Source: Persicaria tinctoria (taxonomy: Eukaryota; Streptophyta; Magnoliopsida; Caryophyllales; Polygonaceae). From it: a DNA stretch of 64,000 nt. Shown piece by piece: positions 31,202-42,264 of this stretch. The notes below the pieces were generated by a model. The model had not been told where the DNA came from. It worked only from the letters and a program-made list of their open reading frames with translations, and made no database searches. Made by a program: the position numbers and the translations under genes. Positions within the stretch are counted from its first letter, which is position 1; each line of letters starts with the position of its first letter. The stretch spans positions 43,944,392 to 44,008,391 of the forward strand of contig JBANSL010000002.1 of the NCBI GenBank assembly GCA_037127255.1, read 5' to 3'.

Positions 31202-33257
31202 ATGTCTCATTCCGCCCTCTCCTCGCCCAAGATTTCTGCAGCTTCTGCAAAGGTTCACTTTTCCCCCTTTGATCCCTCTGCTTGTTGATCTCTGGCTATG
31301 GATTTATTCACCCCAAGGACAATTTTTAGGGCAACCCTTTTTGGCCTCTTTAGTTTCCTCAGGTGCTGAGAATGGGTTGTCCTGTTTAGATACCATCTGA
31401 TATTGGTAGATTAGATAGTTTGATGGAATCATGAAAATGGAGGTAGAGGTTTTATGTTGGGCCATCTTTAGTTTAGGCCAGATGACGTTTGGGAATACCA
31501 AGTTCGTGTTGTGTTCTTGGTGGAGTTGCCTTTTGATTTGGCTCCGGAACGGTGGTAGTTGATATACGTTTGATTTTGCTGGGTAAATTGCACCCTTCAA
31601 TCTTCAAGTCTTCTCGTCTCATGACAGTCCCTAGCCTTTAAATTGTCCGAATAAAATCCATAACATATGAAAATAGGAATGTTAGGGGTAACTATGAGAC
31701 GATGCTCTAAGGTTGAGGATTACAGTTAGCTGGTCCTCAAGGGGTGAGGATCATTGTAGAATGGCTTGTAAATGTTAGGGACTAAAGATGCAATTTTCCC
31801 GATTTTTTTCTTGTTGTGGTCTAAAGCTAGATGTGTTTCTAACTTTTTTGGTTTTTTTGAAATGGTTTTTGGGTGCAGAATTCTTTGTATTCCTGAGGAT
31901 TATTCTAGCTAGTTATCTTTTTCTCTTCATGTGGTACTCTTCTAGTAATCTGATTTAAATCAGGAATTGAGTTTGAATTATAAATCTGCTTGCTTTCTTG
32001 AGTGTTCTTGTTTAGTTAGAGTTCAAGAATCAAATTAGGGTTTTTGAAGTTTGATCTAGATCAAATGAAGCAACAAATTCCCAGGAAGTACAAAGAAATT
32101 CAAACAAGAGACAAGGAAGAAGGAAAGCTAGGAACAAACGAGGAGCAGAAGGTATATTAGAGAAGCGCAGACTCAAGAAGAAGACCGGAATGAGCCAATC
32201 CTGGGGTTGAGGGGTGTCAACAAACGACCCCCTTAGTGCCCTGTTTAGGGTTACAGCGAATCTTCGTTAGGAAGAACTTATGGTAGCCAAACAAACAATT
32301 AACATTTAGCTGAACAGAAAGGAGTTTACATACACTCATCGTTCTTCTCATATACAAACTTGCAGAATGATCTTTTTGCTTTTTCAGCATTAAGAGTTTG
32401 TGTGGTGCAGTGAGCTTATTGCTGATAAGCATGTGCCAAACAGAACCTAAAAGTGTTCTGTGTATCCTTTGAAAATTCACCTGAATTTTACTAATTTGTT
32501 GTAACTCTGGGTATTCAATGGAAACCTAATTAGATTAAATTTTAGTTCACTTGTTAGTGTCTCTTTCACCCAAGAATTTCTCCTGGAGGCAGCAACGTGG
32601 GCTTTCTTTTAACCTATGCTGCGTTGGTACACTGAGAGATCTGGAGTGTTATCTTATCTTAGTTTTCTTTTATATTAAAAAATAAATCCGTGTTGTTAAA
32701 CTGGAATCTTACATACATTTTATTGATATTCTTGCCACTTTGACTACATTTGAAGATCCTGTCTCATCTACTCCTTGCAGAAATCACAGACTCCGCAGAA
32801 CGGTACTCAGCTCTTTGCTGTGCAGTGTGAAGAATGCTTCAAGTGGAGGTTAATATCGACTGAAGAAGAGTATGAGAAAATCAGGAGTAGATCTTCTGAG
32901 GAACCATTTGAGTGTATCAAGAAGCCTAATGTGACCTGCAAGGATGACGCTGACATAGAGTATGATTCCTCTAGGACGTGGGTGATCGATAAGCCAAACA
33001 TCCCAAAGACCCCAACCGGGTTCAAGAGAAAGCTGGTGCTGAGAAGAGACTTCTCCAAATTAGATGCCCATTATGTCACACCCACCAGGAAGATACTCAG
33101 GTCGGGCATCCAAGTGGCCAAGTTTCTGAACGAGAATCCGGAGATCCAAGGTGTGAATGTAAGTGACTTCAGCTTTGCAGTCCCCAAGATTGTTGAGGAC
33201 ACCATTCCAAAGGACATTGAGCGCAAGGGAACTACAACAGCGGTGAAACGAGCCTAA
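31202..33257 (+). CDS. MBD4: MBD4-like CW-zinc-finger, methyl-CpG-binding-domain protein
   Basis: Two exons, 31202-31252 and 32781-33257, join in phase 0 across a GT-AG intron into 175 codons, close to the 182 residues I recall for Arabidopsis MBD4. Exon 1 codes for a short Ser/Ala-rich leader (MSHSALSSPK). Exon 2 has a CW-type zinc finger (FAVQCEECFKWR, then Trp at 93 and Cys at 64 and 72), followed by an MBD-like domain (TGFKRKLVLRRDFSK, YVTPTRKILRS, VAKFLNENPE) and a basic tail. CW domains bind methylated histone H3 tails and MBDs bind methylated CpG, so a nuclear chromatin-reader role is expected; not every plant MBD binds methyl-CpG. The intron is long (1528 bp) and contains a MITE. The start was chosen because this ATG is spliced in frame to the CW exon; no protein evidence confirms it. 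Confidence 0.88.
31581..31800. mobile_element. MITE in the MBD4 intron, possibly Mutator-like
   Basis: The ends GGGTAAATTGCACCC and the complement of GATGCAATTTTCCC form an imperfect TIR. Flanks GATTTTGCT (31572-31580) and GATTTTTTT (31801-31809) match at 7 of 9 positions, consistent with a 9-bp Mutator-type duplication. No coding capacity. Confidence 0.55.
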
Positions 33258-34845
33258 GTTGCGGATATGAGAAACACAAACGAGTAGTAGATCTTGACCA
33301 ACATCATAGGACATTCCTCTCCAACTGGAATTTTAGTCTCGGTTGGTCAACCAAAGGTCATGTAACGCTAGTGTTTTCTTTTCTTTTGTGTTTGCTATGC
33401 GGCTTTGGCGTGTGGCATGACTTAGTGGTCATCTACAATCTGTAACTAAGCTGATTGAAGAGCTTCAGAAGAACGGTATTGTGTGTTACAATCTGGTGTT
33501 TTCTGCTGCTTTGTTCCGAAAACTGACTTTGCAACACCGGGAAAGGTGTGGTTGAGCAACAGCCAACAGGTATCAAGTCCTTCATATATATCCTTGTAAA
33601 TGCCTTCCAAGTCTTTTTTTACCCCTAGACTTTCATATGTTCTATATGGAGCGTTAGTGAATAAGCCAGTGCAATACTGTACCTCAAGGGGGCCTTGCTT
33701 CGCTATTTTATCCCGAACCTAGCTCTAGTCGCGCAGCCCAGGCAGTCTCATACAATATGGTCGTCACCGACGCAAGAACATAAGATGTTGCACATGGCTC
33801 GGTTTGAATCCGTGTACTACAAAACATGCTGTCGCTTCCGGTGTTGCTGTGAATTTGCCAAGCACTTGCGTATTCTATGTCTGTGTTGTTTCTCCGTGGT
33901 GTCGTTTCGTCTTGAGACTTTTCCCTTGGAGGTGGGGGCAGGGGAGACAAAGCCCTGTTCTTGTATTTTGGATTTAGTCCATACAATCAATTTTCACCAT
34001 TGCATTGGTTGTGGTTAGTTTTCGACTAGGGGGAAAAAAAACTCAATATGAGTTGGAATCATGAAAGCTTAGTGGCGTAAAAATGATCCAATGGAGGTCC
34101 GAGTTGAAGCATTTTTGCAATCTCCAAATCATGAATGAAGTTGGCAAAGCCACATGAAGAAACTGTTGGCAGGTCAAAAGATATGAATCTTGGAGGACGT
34201 GAACGTGCAAGTAGGACTTTCGCCATTAATGCAGAGAAGTTGAAAGCTCGGTGAGACATTTCGCATTTAAAATCTGATTCTGATTGTGGTGGGGGTGTCA
34301 AAGATGTATATTTGCAGACAACAAATGCACAAGAGGGAGGGTTGTGGGTTTGTCTGGGACAAAGCTGGGAAAACCGATCAACTATATTAGAGCTGACCCA
34401 GCCCGATTCATCTGAATTCAGACCCGATTAAAACCCGAAAATTTAGTTTCATACAAAACCCGAATTCCACCCATTTTGACCCGATACTCATTCCCAAACT
34501 CGACTCAACCCGACCCATACCTGACCCGTTCTTGACCCGACCCGAACAAGACTCGATCGATCCTTATATATAATTACTTTGATTGTCTTATTTTTAAGCA
34601 TTCATATATTGTGAATTACATAAAATGAGACCTAAGAATATAGCTAAATAAACGATGTTTAATACTGTAGTCAATAATTAAGATAAACAAAAAATAATCA
34701 TCATTTTATAATAAAACTAAATGTGACCCGCGATTTTTTTATACCTGAACCCGAAAAATTGGTATTTTTCTAGGTGATCAAATGGGTTTTGATCCGATGA
34801 CCCATCTTACCTAGTTTGTTAAAACAAAACTTTGACCAATTAAAA
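33258..34845. other. MBD4 3' UTR and spacer
   Basis: About the first 350 bp are probably the 3' untranslated region. Further on are repeated ACCCGA phrases (34398-34560 and again 34725-34805) typical of degenerate plant repeats. No convincing gene. Confidence 0.45.
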
Positions 34846-35596
34846 GCGGGCCGGATATCTTCACCGCTAATTTTTACTATCTACATCGCTAACCACCGCA
34901 ACATGTTGCGGTGGGATAAATAGCCTCTAATCATGTACGCCGCAGCATACCGCGGTGGCTTTGATCCGGTATGTGAACCATTTCAACCCCACTGCAATAC
35001 GGTGCGGTGAGGTCAATTGATTTCAAACCCACTGCATAAGAATGCGGGGGACTGAAATGGATGTTAAATAAAACAAGGTGCCTAACAAATTCAGAAAGGC
35101 ATACTAGCTTGATGATTGTAGCGTTGTGAAGTGGTAGCGAAGTCTAAAGTTCGAGTCCTAGTGCATCCTCGACTCATCATATTTTTTACTAACTAGACTT
35201 ACAACACAGGCCCATTTCATAAAACTCAATTATCCCTTTAGACAAAAGTGAAATGGGGATGCTAGGTTTTGAACTCGAGACTTCCGCATTCTCCCCATTT
35301 CATAAAACTCAACCTTTCTCTGTACCGCTGAGCCAATGTGTATTACTTATTTATAAAAGAAGGCAAATTTCATTTATCTCGTTTCATATCACAGCCCATG
35401 AACATCGCACCTTACTGCGGTGGGTTGTGCCAATCTTCTACTCACCGCATCGTATAGCGGTGGCTCGTCTCAATCTCTCCAACCCACCGCACCATACAAC
35501 GATGGGTTCGGTTATCCGTAATTAACTCACCACACTATGGTGCAGTGGTTACCGGTGTACATAGTAAAATTAGCGGTGAAAATATCATCCCCCGCC
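34846..35596. mobile_element. TIR element studded with CACCGC palindromes
   Basis: The left end (34846-34900; ATATCTTCACCGCTAATTTT, ACTATCTACATCGCTAACCA) pairs with the complement of the right end (35545-35596; ATATTTTCACCGCTAATTTT, ACTATGTACACCGGTAACCA). Inside are several CACCGC...GCGGTG palindromes, the best a perfect 22-bp one at 34893-34914. No transposase and no clear target duplication, so the superfamily is uncertain. Confidence 0.6.
35260..35332 (-). repeat. tRNA-like SINE remnant
   Basis: On the - strand an A-box-like TGGCTCAGCGG (about 35323-35333) is followed about 50 bp later by a B-box-like AGTTCAAAACC. The orientation and spacing are those of a tRNA-derived SINE head, but the rest is not recognisable. 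Confidence 0.3.
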
Positions 35597-36127
35597 AAGA
35601 AAACCTCAAACTCATATTAGAGTAAGTTCAATAATTAATATATTATTAAAAATAATTAATTAATAATATATATTATTAAAATGATTCATTAAATTCTAAT
35701 TTATTACGTTTTATAATTAAAAGCACTCGATCTATCTTTTTCAAATCAAAATTTATGTTTATTTGACATTGTATTTTACTCCCTGCAATCGGTAATATTT
35801 ATTTTTATTTTTCAACACGTTTTTTAAGACAAAATTTGCTCTGCATGTACTTTTTAAACGCCCAAATTAATAAATTGTCCACTGCCAACTTTAAATTAGG
35901 GAAATGTCCATGTTTCTTTCCATCTCCCCAAATCTCAGATTTGTGCGCTTCGCTTCCCAAATCTCACCCTCCACCAAATCTGAAACTCCGGCAAACCTCC
36001 GTGCTCCACTAGATCTGAAACTCGTCGCACTCAACGAAAACCCGTTCTTCCTCCCCAGATCCGATCTCAAGCACGGGGATTTTGGTTGTTGCCCTCCACC
36101 GAGATTTTGCAAACGCTAAACTCTCTA
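35597..36127. other. AT-rich spacer and unclassified GC-rich block
   Basis: 35640-35900 is AT-rich. 35905-36115 is a proline/serine-like GC-richer block after the phrase ATTGTCCAC that also occurs near 4780 and 49420. It has no recognisable product. Confidence 0.35.
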
Positions 36128-37020
36128 GACTTCAAAACCTTGAGTTGAAAGTCCCTTGCTTCTACGACCAGAGTAGAGTTGTGCCCACATAGGGTTCTAC
36201 CACAAGTAATTACCTCACCAAGATGATCACGAATAATGAACCCTACAACATAGGAACCATCCTAACTTTTAGTCCCATCAAAATTGATTTTGAAAAAGCC
36301 TTGTGACAATTTTTGCCATCTTAAGTTCTTTTGTTTCCATGGTACAATGGTTCAAGCTCATTGTTTATGATATTCCTCTTTGGGTTTTTTCATGGCATTC
36401 CAATTCTTCAGTGTTTGTTTTGTGAAGTTTTTAATGTTTTGTATTGTCGATGTGTTAGTTTGTTCAAATATTTTCTAGTTTCTACTTCTCCAGAGGATCC
36501 ACCGGGCTGTTACTAGCTTCTTCTTTTTTGTTGTTTTTTAGTTTGTTGAATATTTCACAGGTGTCATTCTTAGTAAAATTATTGTTCATATCTATGTCTT
36601 GTAGTATCTTCTCCATGGTCAGGACAATATTCTTTACTAGTTTTAATGTGTGGTGGCATTTAATAAAGAAGTGTGAAGGGGTCTTGTCTGTTTAGTTACA
36701 TATAGTGTACATCTAGTCGTTAAAATGATTCCTTTGTTTGCTAGTCTATTTTTAGTGTGTGTTGTCTAGTGACATTTTCATAAGAAGTTTTTTATCTTTG
36801 GGGATACATGTAGTTTCCATATCATTTCGTGTTATTTTTAGTGGAGAACCATCCTGACTTATTTGTCTTATAGTATAGTCTGGCATCTATCAGGTGCTTG
36901 GGTATGTAGGTGTTTACTATTTTTATACTAATCTCGTAGGAAGAAAGTTTGAAAGCTCCCCTATTTTCCATCTTTGGTTTTATTAATAAATCTTTTGATC
37001 TTATTGTTTTCATTTATTTG
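36128..37020 (-). pseudogene. decayed LINE: zf-RVT and RNase H remnants
   Basis: On the - strand, near 36845-36720, EMIWKLHVSPKIKNFLMKM corresponds to the IWKL.vPpKi..FlW signature before the LINE zinc region. A degenerate C-x-L block follows (CTLYVTKQTRPLHTSL). Near 36320-36128 there is an RNase H segment (FKINFDGTKS, GFIIRDHLGEVI, NSTLVVEARDFQL). Stops and frameshifts lie between. It is an old, dead copy. Confidence 0.6.
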
Positions 37021-37849
37021 ATTGTTTTATAATTGTTGCCCAATAAATAGTTCTCCAACTAGTCATGTAAGACTCGGGGTCTTAAGAGGCGACAATCCTA
37101 TTTAGACGATGTGGGATGAGGTATTACAATCTCCACCACTTAAAGCACTAACGACCCTGTTAACTCTAAGGGACTACCCTCCGAGTATAGTGTATCCGCA
37201 GAGGATACTATCAGAGCACCTTCGAATCTAGAATCGGCTTTAATACCATTTGTAAGACCTTGTTAGGCCCAAGGGATTGCCCTTCAAGAGGAGCATACCT
37301 GAGCATACTGCCAGAGCACCTCTGATCCCGGAGTTGGTATTAATATGATTTGTAAGACTCAAGGTCTTAAGAGGCCTCAGTCAATACCTTAGTTTAAATA
37401 ATGCAATTGGTGCACCTTGGCGCAAATATCCTTGGAGCCTAGGTGCAAACGTCGTGATAGAAGTTCTCTTGACATGAAATGGTACAATAATTTGTTTCCT
37501 TTCTTCCGAGTTACTCGTCGTGATTATAACACCCCCGACTACTTTGTGGAATCATTTCGCTTTCTTTATAAAATACTTATTTTTACTCATTACATGTTGA
37601 GAGAAATCACATGTTTATTTACGTTCGTAAATAGTCCGGCTTTCAAAAAATGTGAATTTATTATGGTTTATATGCATCCTGGGTACGCTTACTGGCTACT
37701 TTGTGCGCAACCAAGGTGCGCATAAGGGGTTAAAAATTTCACATACCCTTAAGCGCACGCAGGGTGCGCATATGGGTGAAACGCACCCTGCATGCGTTTA
37801 CAGGTGTGAAACTTACCACCCATTATATATGTAGTCAAATGGTATAAAA
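37021..37849. other. unclassified repeat with internal direct repeats
   Basis: TGTAAGACTCNNGGTCTTAAGAGGC occurs (as a near match) at about 37066 and again at 37351, and CAGAGCACCT with TTTGTAAGAC recurs at 37211-37360. The arrangement suggests an old repeat with terminal direct repeats of about 30 bp. GCGCA/TGCGC phrases follow at 37690-37800. No gene is seen. Confidence 0.4.
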
Positions 37850-38539
37850 GGTCGTTGCTATATGCATCGAGCACAATGCACTTATAACAGGGGAAAGGGC
37901 GCAAACAACTTACTGTATTTCTTCAAGTTAGTGTCTCAACATGAACATATCCTGAATCCGTTTAAACCACAGTTTGACACGTTTTCAACATTAAATGTGT
38001 TTGACATTAAAAAAACTACGAATGGATCAAAGATCCGTTTCATATCATGAACATATCCTTATTCCGTTCCTGTTAAAATTTTGGGAAAAAAAAAACAAGT
38101 TCAGATTTTTTTGAAAAAAAAGCCTTGCAGATCAAGGATCCGCAAGTGTAAAGTTAATTTTGGAAAAAAAAGGTACAAGTTAAAATTATTTGGAATAAAA
38201 AAACTAGCCTTATGGATCCTTGATCCGCAAGTGTGCTTGTATTTTTTTATGAAAATATTCAACTTTATTTTATTTTTTGAAAATTTTAATACGAACGAAT
38301 AAAGGATCCACTACATATGAAATAGATCCTTGATCCGTTCATAGCTTTTTAAAGTCAGACGCATTTAAGTTGGACACGTACCATACTGTGATTCAAATAG
38401 ATCTAGGATCCATTCTTGTTGAGTGCATATAGCGCCTGTACTCGGTGCATATAGCCTTAACGGGTATAAAACAATGAAACTGAAAAAAAATAACCATTTT
38501 TCTACTCTTTTTTTTCAACAGACAAGAATTTGAAAAGCA

Positions 38540-39013
38540 TTATATAGGACTGATACGCCAACCAGTAGCGTCCCTAAGGACGAGAGCATAGAGCTCTAGA
38601 TGACGAGACAATGAGCTGAAAGTGTCAATGTGATGTAGATTAACCATACAATTTCCAACAAAGTTGACTCCTCGGAAGATATGCTTGAAGGACACCGTAT
38701 GAAAAGCCTGAGCCAACATAAGAATGTCAAAGACGAGCATTTCAATCTCCCGAAGACACTGCCAAGTGCCATAAATAACATTGACAAGGGCAAGATTACC
38801 CCCTTCCAACACCACAAGTTGAGGACCGAGCTCTTTAGCAGCTAGAAATCCCGTATGAAATGTTAGGCTCTCCGCCTCCAATGTGGACTCTGCCCTGCAG
38901 AAAAAGTCTCCCGGCGCTAAAAGTGTATCAAGATGATCCTTGATCACAAACCCTACAATGGCATTTCCGAGCGAGATTTTTGACATGTTAAAATTGATCT
39001 TGAAGGCTCTCAT
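38540..39013 (-). pseudogene. LINE RNase H domain fragment
   Basis: A 157-codon open frame on the - strand matches the C-terminal RNase H-like (RVT_3) domain of plant LINEs: FKINFNMSK, NAIVGFVIKDHL, RAESTLEAESLTFHTGFLAAKEL, VLEGGNLALVNVIYG, CMVNLHHIDTF. Two acidic positions appear changed (FDGS to FNMS; EGDN to EGGN), which would abolish catalysis. The rest of the LINE is absent. A T-run at 38508-38516 on the left may be its poly(A) tail. Confidence 0.75.
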
Positions 39014-39247
39014 GGGTGGTGGTTCCCGTTTGATGTTTTTCTTTTTTCTTTTTTGAAAAACTTCAAACTTGTTTTTTTTTTAAATAAGTATGAATGGATC
39101 TATGATCCATTACGTATGTTGAACGAATTAAATATCTGCTGTTTTTTTTTTTTAATGCAGACACATTTAATATTGCACACATGTCAGGTTGATGTTCAAA
39201 TGAATTCGTTTGTATGAATGTATATAACACTTATTCTCAGTGCATAT

Positions 39248-40910
39248 TTTTTTTTTTTTTTGATAAGGAAATAATTCGAGGCCGGACAGGTCCGGACCTC
39301 GAGAGGCCGACAAAGTCGGCAGACGGCAAGCCGTCTAAACATACAACATAGTAAAAGAAATACAACATAAAACAACTACCTAATACAACAAAAGAACTAC
39401 ATGAAACAAACTCGGAAACCCCAAACCCTAAGCAAACAAACGGACACAGCAACGAGAAGATAGAGACCCGACGTGGTGAAGTGGATAGCGAGCGCATGGG
39501 ACAGCACAGCTGACACGATGTCTCGCCGCCGGAAAGACGGAAAGCAGCAATCCACGTAGGGCAAAGACGACACCTGGGGAAGTGTGGATCACACGACGTT
39601 CCCTTCACCTAGATGAAGGATCTTCGGAGACCACGAACACCACCAAAACGATCACTTCGATCAACTAGGGCCGCAGAACTGCTCCTCAACCGAAACTAAC
39701 CACGAACCAACAAACAGAACTCCAACCAACTCGAGAAAATGAAGCACGACCGCGAGAGGGCAAAGAGCGCAAGAGTAAACCGGATTTATTTCAGTTATGT
39801 TATAATCGGAAAGATATTATATATTTTATATTATTATTAATATTATTATTTTATAATTTTTTTGTATATATATAAATTTAAATCGGGCACCTTTGGGCCC
39901 AAGGATAAACCTTGGGCCCAAAGACACGGGTCAAAACAGTTTCAAAAACGGGCTAACCGGGCCCGAGAGCAAATACCGCAGGCAATCCCAATCTATAGAA
40001 CTAGGGCCGGCAGGAAAGGGCTCACCACTACACCAGAGCAGGAAGGCCCGAATGGGGCAATTGATCCAGGCTCCGGGCCACGCCACGCCACCGGAGCCAC
40101 CAGACACCCCCGGAAAGAGGCGAACAGGATGGCGGAGAGGGGCGAGAACGAAGCGGGATCTAGATAAAGAGGCTGACGCCCCGACCAGCGCCGGAACCAG
40201 GCGCGAGGCCAGCAACGACGACGACGAGACGGGGGAAGAGAGGGCAACCAGAGCCACCACCGGCGATAAATGGGGGCCGAGAAGGGAATAGACCCTCGAC
40301 GGAGGATGTCCGGAAGGCCCTGCAAAAGATCCAGCCACCACGGACAGCCGGGAACGGAATCGTCCAGATCCAATGGATTGAGGGAGAGAGGAACCCTCAA
40401 AACCAGTAGACAACCGCCACAAACGAGGGATTGACGGCCCGAAAGCCAGATCTGGCGAGGAGGAGAGTAATTTTTTATTTTTTATTTTAGATTTTGATCG
40501 AACATGATAAACGAAATTCGAATTAGGGGCTACCACCACCACCAAAGGCGGGGAGCACCACCAGCGGAGGTGAGAGTGAGAACGGCGGACACCGAGAGGT
40601 GCGGCCGGAGAGGAGCAAATGGTGGCAATCAACCGAGAACGAGACTTTTCACGCCGAGAAGGTGAGTTTGTGCTCCCGAAGGAGATTTTGGGGCTCCCGA
40701 AGGAGGTTTTGGGGCTCCCGGAGGAGGTTTTGGGGCTCCCGAAGGAGATTTGATCCACTTTTGAGAGAGTTTTATACCTTCGAAAGGTGGTGGTTGTCCT
40801 CCGAAGAGGTGATCGGCGGTGATGAGTTACTGAGTTCAGCAGACCCAAGATGGGGTTTTGCCACTCCCATAGAAGAGAGCTTTTTTTCCAGTTACAATAA
40901 TGCCATTATG
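39248..40910 (-). mobile_element. poly(A) retroposon with 20-bp target duplication, no RT visible
   Basis: Bounded by the perfect direct repeat CACTTATTCTCAGTGCATAT (39228-39247 and 40911-40930). A run of about 14 T at 39248-39261 is the poly(A) tail of a - strand insert. The 1663-bp body is GC-rich in its 5' two-thirds and shares its last 290 bp with the copy at 28062-28358. No RT, endonuclease or RNase H motif is seen. It is either an internally deleted LINE or a non-autonomous retroposon using LINE machinery. Confidence 0.8.
39931..40848 (-). CDS. 305-codon open frame in the retroposon, doubtful protein
   Basis: Begins MGLLNSVTHHRRSPLRRTTT and contains about four copies of an 8-residue unit (SFGSPKTS) encoded by a 24-bp repeat near 40670-40755. 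It is rich in Ser, Arg and Pro with no domain I recognise. The GC-richness favours long chance frames, and an overlapping + strand frame is nearly as open. It could be the ORF1 5' part of a LINE or a leader sequence. Confidence 0.25.
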   Translation of the reverse strand: MGLLNSVTHHRRSPLRRTTTTFRRYKTLSKVDQISFGSPKTSSGSPKTSFGSPKISFGSTNSPSRREKSRSRLIATICSSPAAPLGVRRSHSHLRWWCSPPLVVVVAPNSNFVYHVRSKSKIKNKKLLSSSPDLAFGPSIPRLWRLSTGFEGSSLPQSIGSGRFRSRLSVVAGSFAGPSGHPPSRVYSLLGPHLSPVVALVALSSPVSSSSLLASRLVPALVGASASLSRSRFVLAPLRHPVRLFPGVSGGSGGVAWPGAWINCPIRAFLLWCSGEPFPAGPSSIDWDCLRYLLSGPVSPFLKLF

Positions 40911-41225
40911 CACTTATTCTCAGTGCATATAAATAGTGGGTCGCCTTAACTCTAAGAAATTAAACATAGGCTCAATTCTAAAGATTGTTGCTATATGCAG
41001 CCAGATCAAACGCTATATGCACTCAAACGGATTAATCACAAACGAATCACATGCTATAGGTCCAATTAAAGATCCGTCACAATTCGATACGTGTCCAATA
41101 ATCATTATAAAAAAATTTAAACGAAATCATAATCCGTTACTTATATTAAATGGATTTAATGTTAAACATATATCAGATTAAGGGCATTTTATTGGGTGTA
41201 ATATTGTGCAAGATACTAGGAATTA

Positions 41226-41459
41226 CTCCCTCCGTTCCATAATACATGTCCCTTTGCATTTAGACACGCTTTTCAATGAGCGGAAAACTCTATAAAATAT
41301 TATTATTTTTTAAATTTTTTTATATAATATGATACTTATTAGTAATAAGTATCAAATTAGATAAAAAAATCAATTAAAAAAATAATATTTGATAGAGTTT
41401 TTCGCTCATTAAAAAGCGTGCCGAAAAACAAAAGGACATGTATTATGAAACGGAGGGAG
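41226..41459. mobile_element. Stowaway MITE (Tc1/mariner), TSD TA
   Basis: Ends CTCCCTCCGTTCC and complement (GAAACGGAGGGAG), flanked by TA (41224-41225 and 41460-41461). 234 bp, a long imperfect palindrome. It belongs to the same superfamily as 30723-30959 with a different interior. Confidence 0.92.
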
Positions 41460-41573
41460 TATAATGTTAAAAAATTAGAACAGTTGCTTCATCGATACTA
41501 ACCTGATGCTAGCGGAGTATCGATACCAACCCTTGTTTAATTAATAGCGTGTCAAGCCAGTTGGACCACATTA

Positions 41574-41917
41574 GAGCACCCACATTGGGGTGTTTAAAGA
41601 AGAAAAATAAGAAACTTAAGAATAAAATAATAAGAGAGGGAGATGTTTTATTAAGGAATGATGTGATGTGTTTGCTACTAAGGAACCTTTAAAAACCAAA
41701 GAAAGAAAAAAGGTGAGAGACATATGTGAGAGGGTAGGAAAGAGAAAGTGAGGGGTTTTGGATAAGTGGTGGGGATATTTTTAATTTATATTATTTAGTT
41801 TATAATAAAATGGGTTGTAGGGATGTGGGTAAAAAATTAAGTTGGGTTTCTTAAGGAGAGAGAAAGATAAAAAGGAGAGTTAAGGAATCGAATTGGGTTC
41901 CATGGATGCGGATGCTC
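41574..41917. mobile_element. PIF/Harbinger-like MITE, TSD TTA
   Basis: Termini GAGCACCCACATTGGGGTG and the complement of CCATGGATGCGGATGCTC, flanked by TTA (41571-41573 and 41918-41920). 344 bp, purine-rich, no coding capacity. The ends resemble those of the MITE at 23323. Confidence 0.75.
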
Positions 41918-42005
41918 TTACAAATTTTGGGAGTCGGCCACACAAAACAACGCCGGTTTTAACAGATGGAGGGCAAAACACAAAGTGGAGCAAATGGGAA
42001 AAGGC

Positions 42006-42264
42006 TACACATACACTTGGTGTATGTATACACTAATTTTTTTTTTTGAAAATTTATTTTTCTAAGGTTCATCATTTAAATTTTAGGGTATCATTAGTGG
42101 TTATTTAAAATTTTTAGGATTTATTCTTTATAATATGGGTATAATAGAGTTTTAAAGAAAAAATTTAGGGTTAATTTTTACAATTTTAAAAGTAGTGGAT
42201 AAATTTTAAAAAGAAATACACATAGAAAAAAGATACACCAACATACACTTGGTGTATGTGTATC
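42006..42264. mobile_element. MITE-like element with a quasi-palindrome at each end
   Basis: The 19-mer ACATACACTTGGTGTATGT, itself an 8-bp inverted repeat around TTG, occurs at 42009-42027 and 42241-42259. Because the core is palindromic, the two copies act as direct and as inverted repeats. The AT-rich interior has no coding capacity. Confidence 0.5.

Larger units (their letters stand above)
37850..41180. mobile_element. composite repeat region with GGATC-N3-GATCC palindromes
   Basis: Recurring phrases GTTGCTATATGCA (37853, 40986) and CAGTGCATAT (39238, 40921) plus six RGATC-N3-GATCC palindromes (38024-39108) suggest one large non-coding element whose ends I could not fix. It was later hit by a LINE fragment (38540-39013) and a poly(A) retroposon (39248-40910). 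Confidence 0.4.

Noticed and set aside
37862..38302. Small Lys-rich frames near the GGATC palindromes
   Set aside because: AT-rich chance frames. The DNA motif is what repeats, in different frames.
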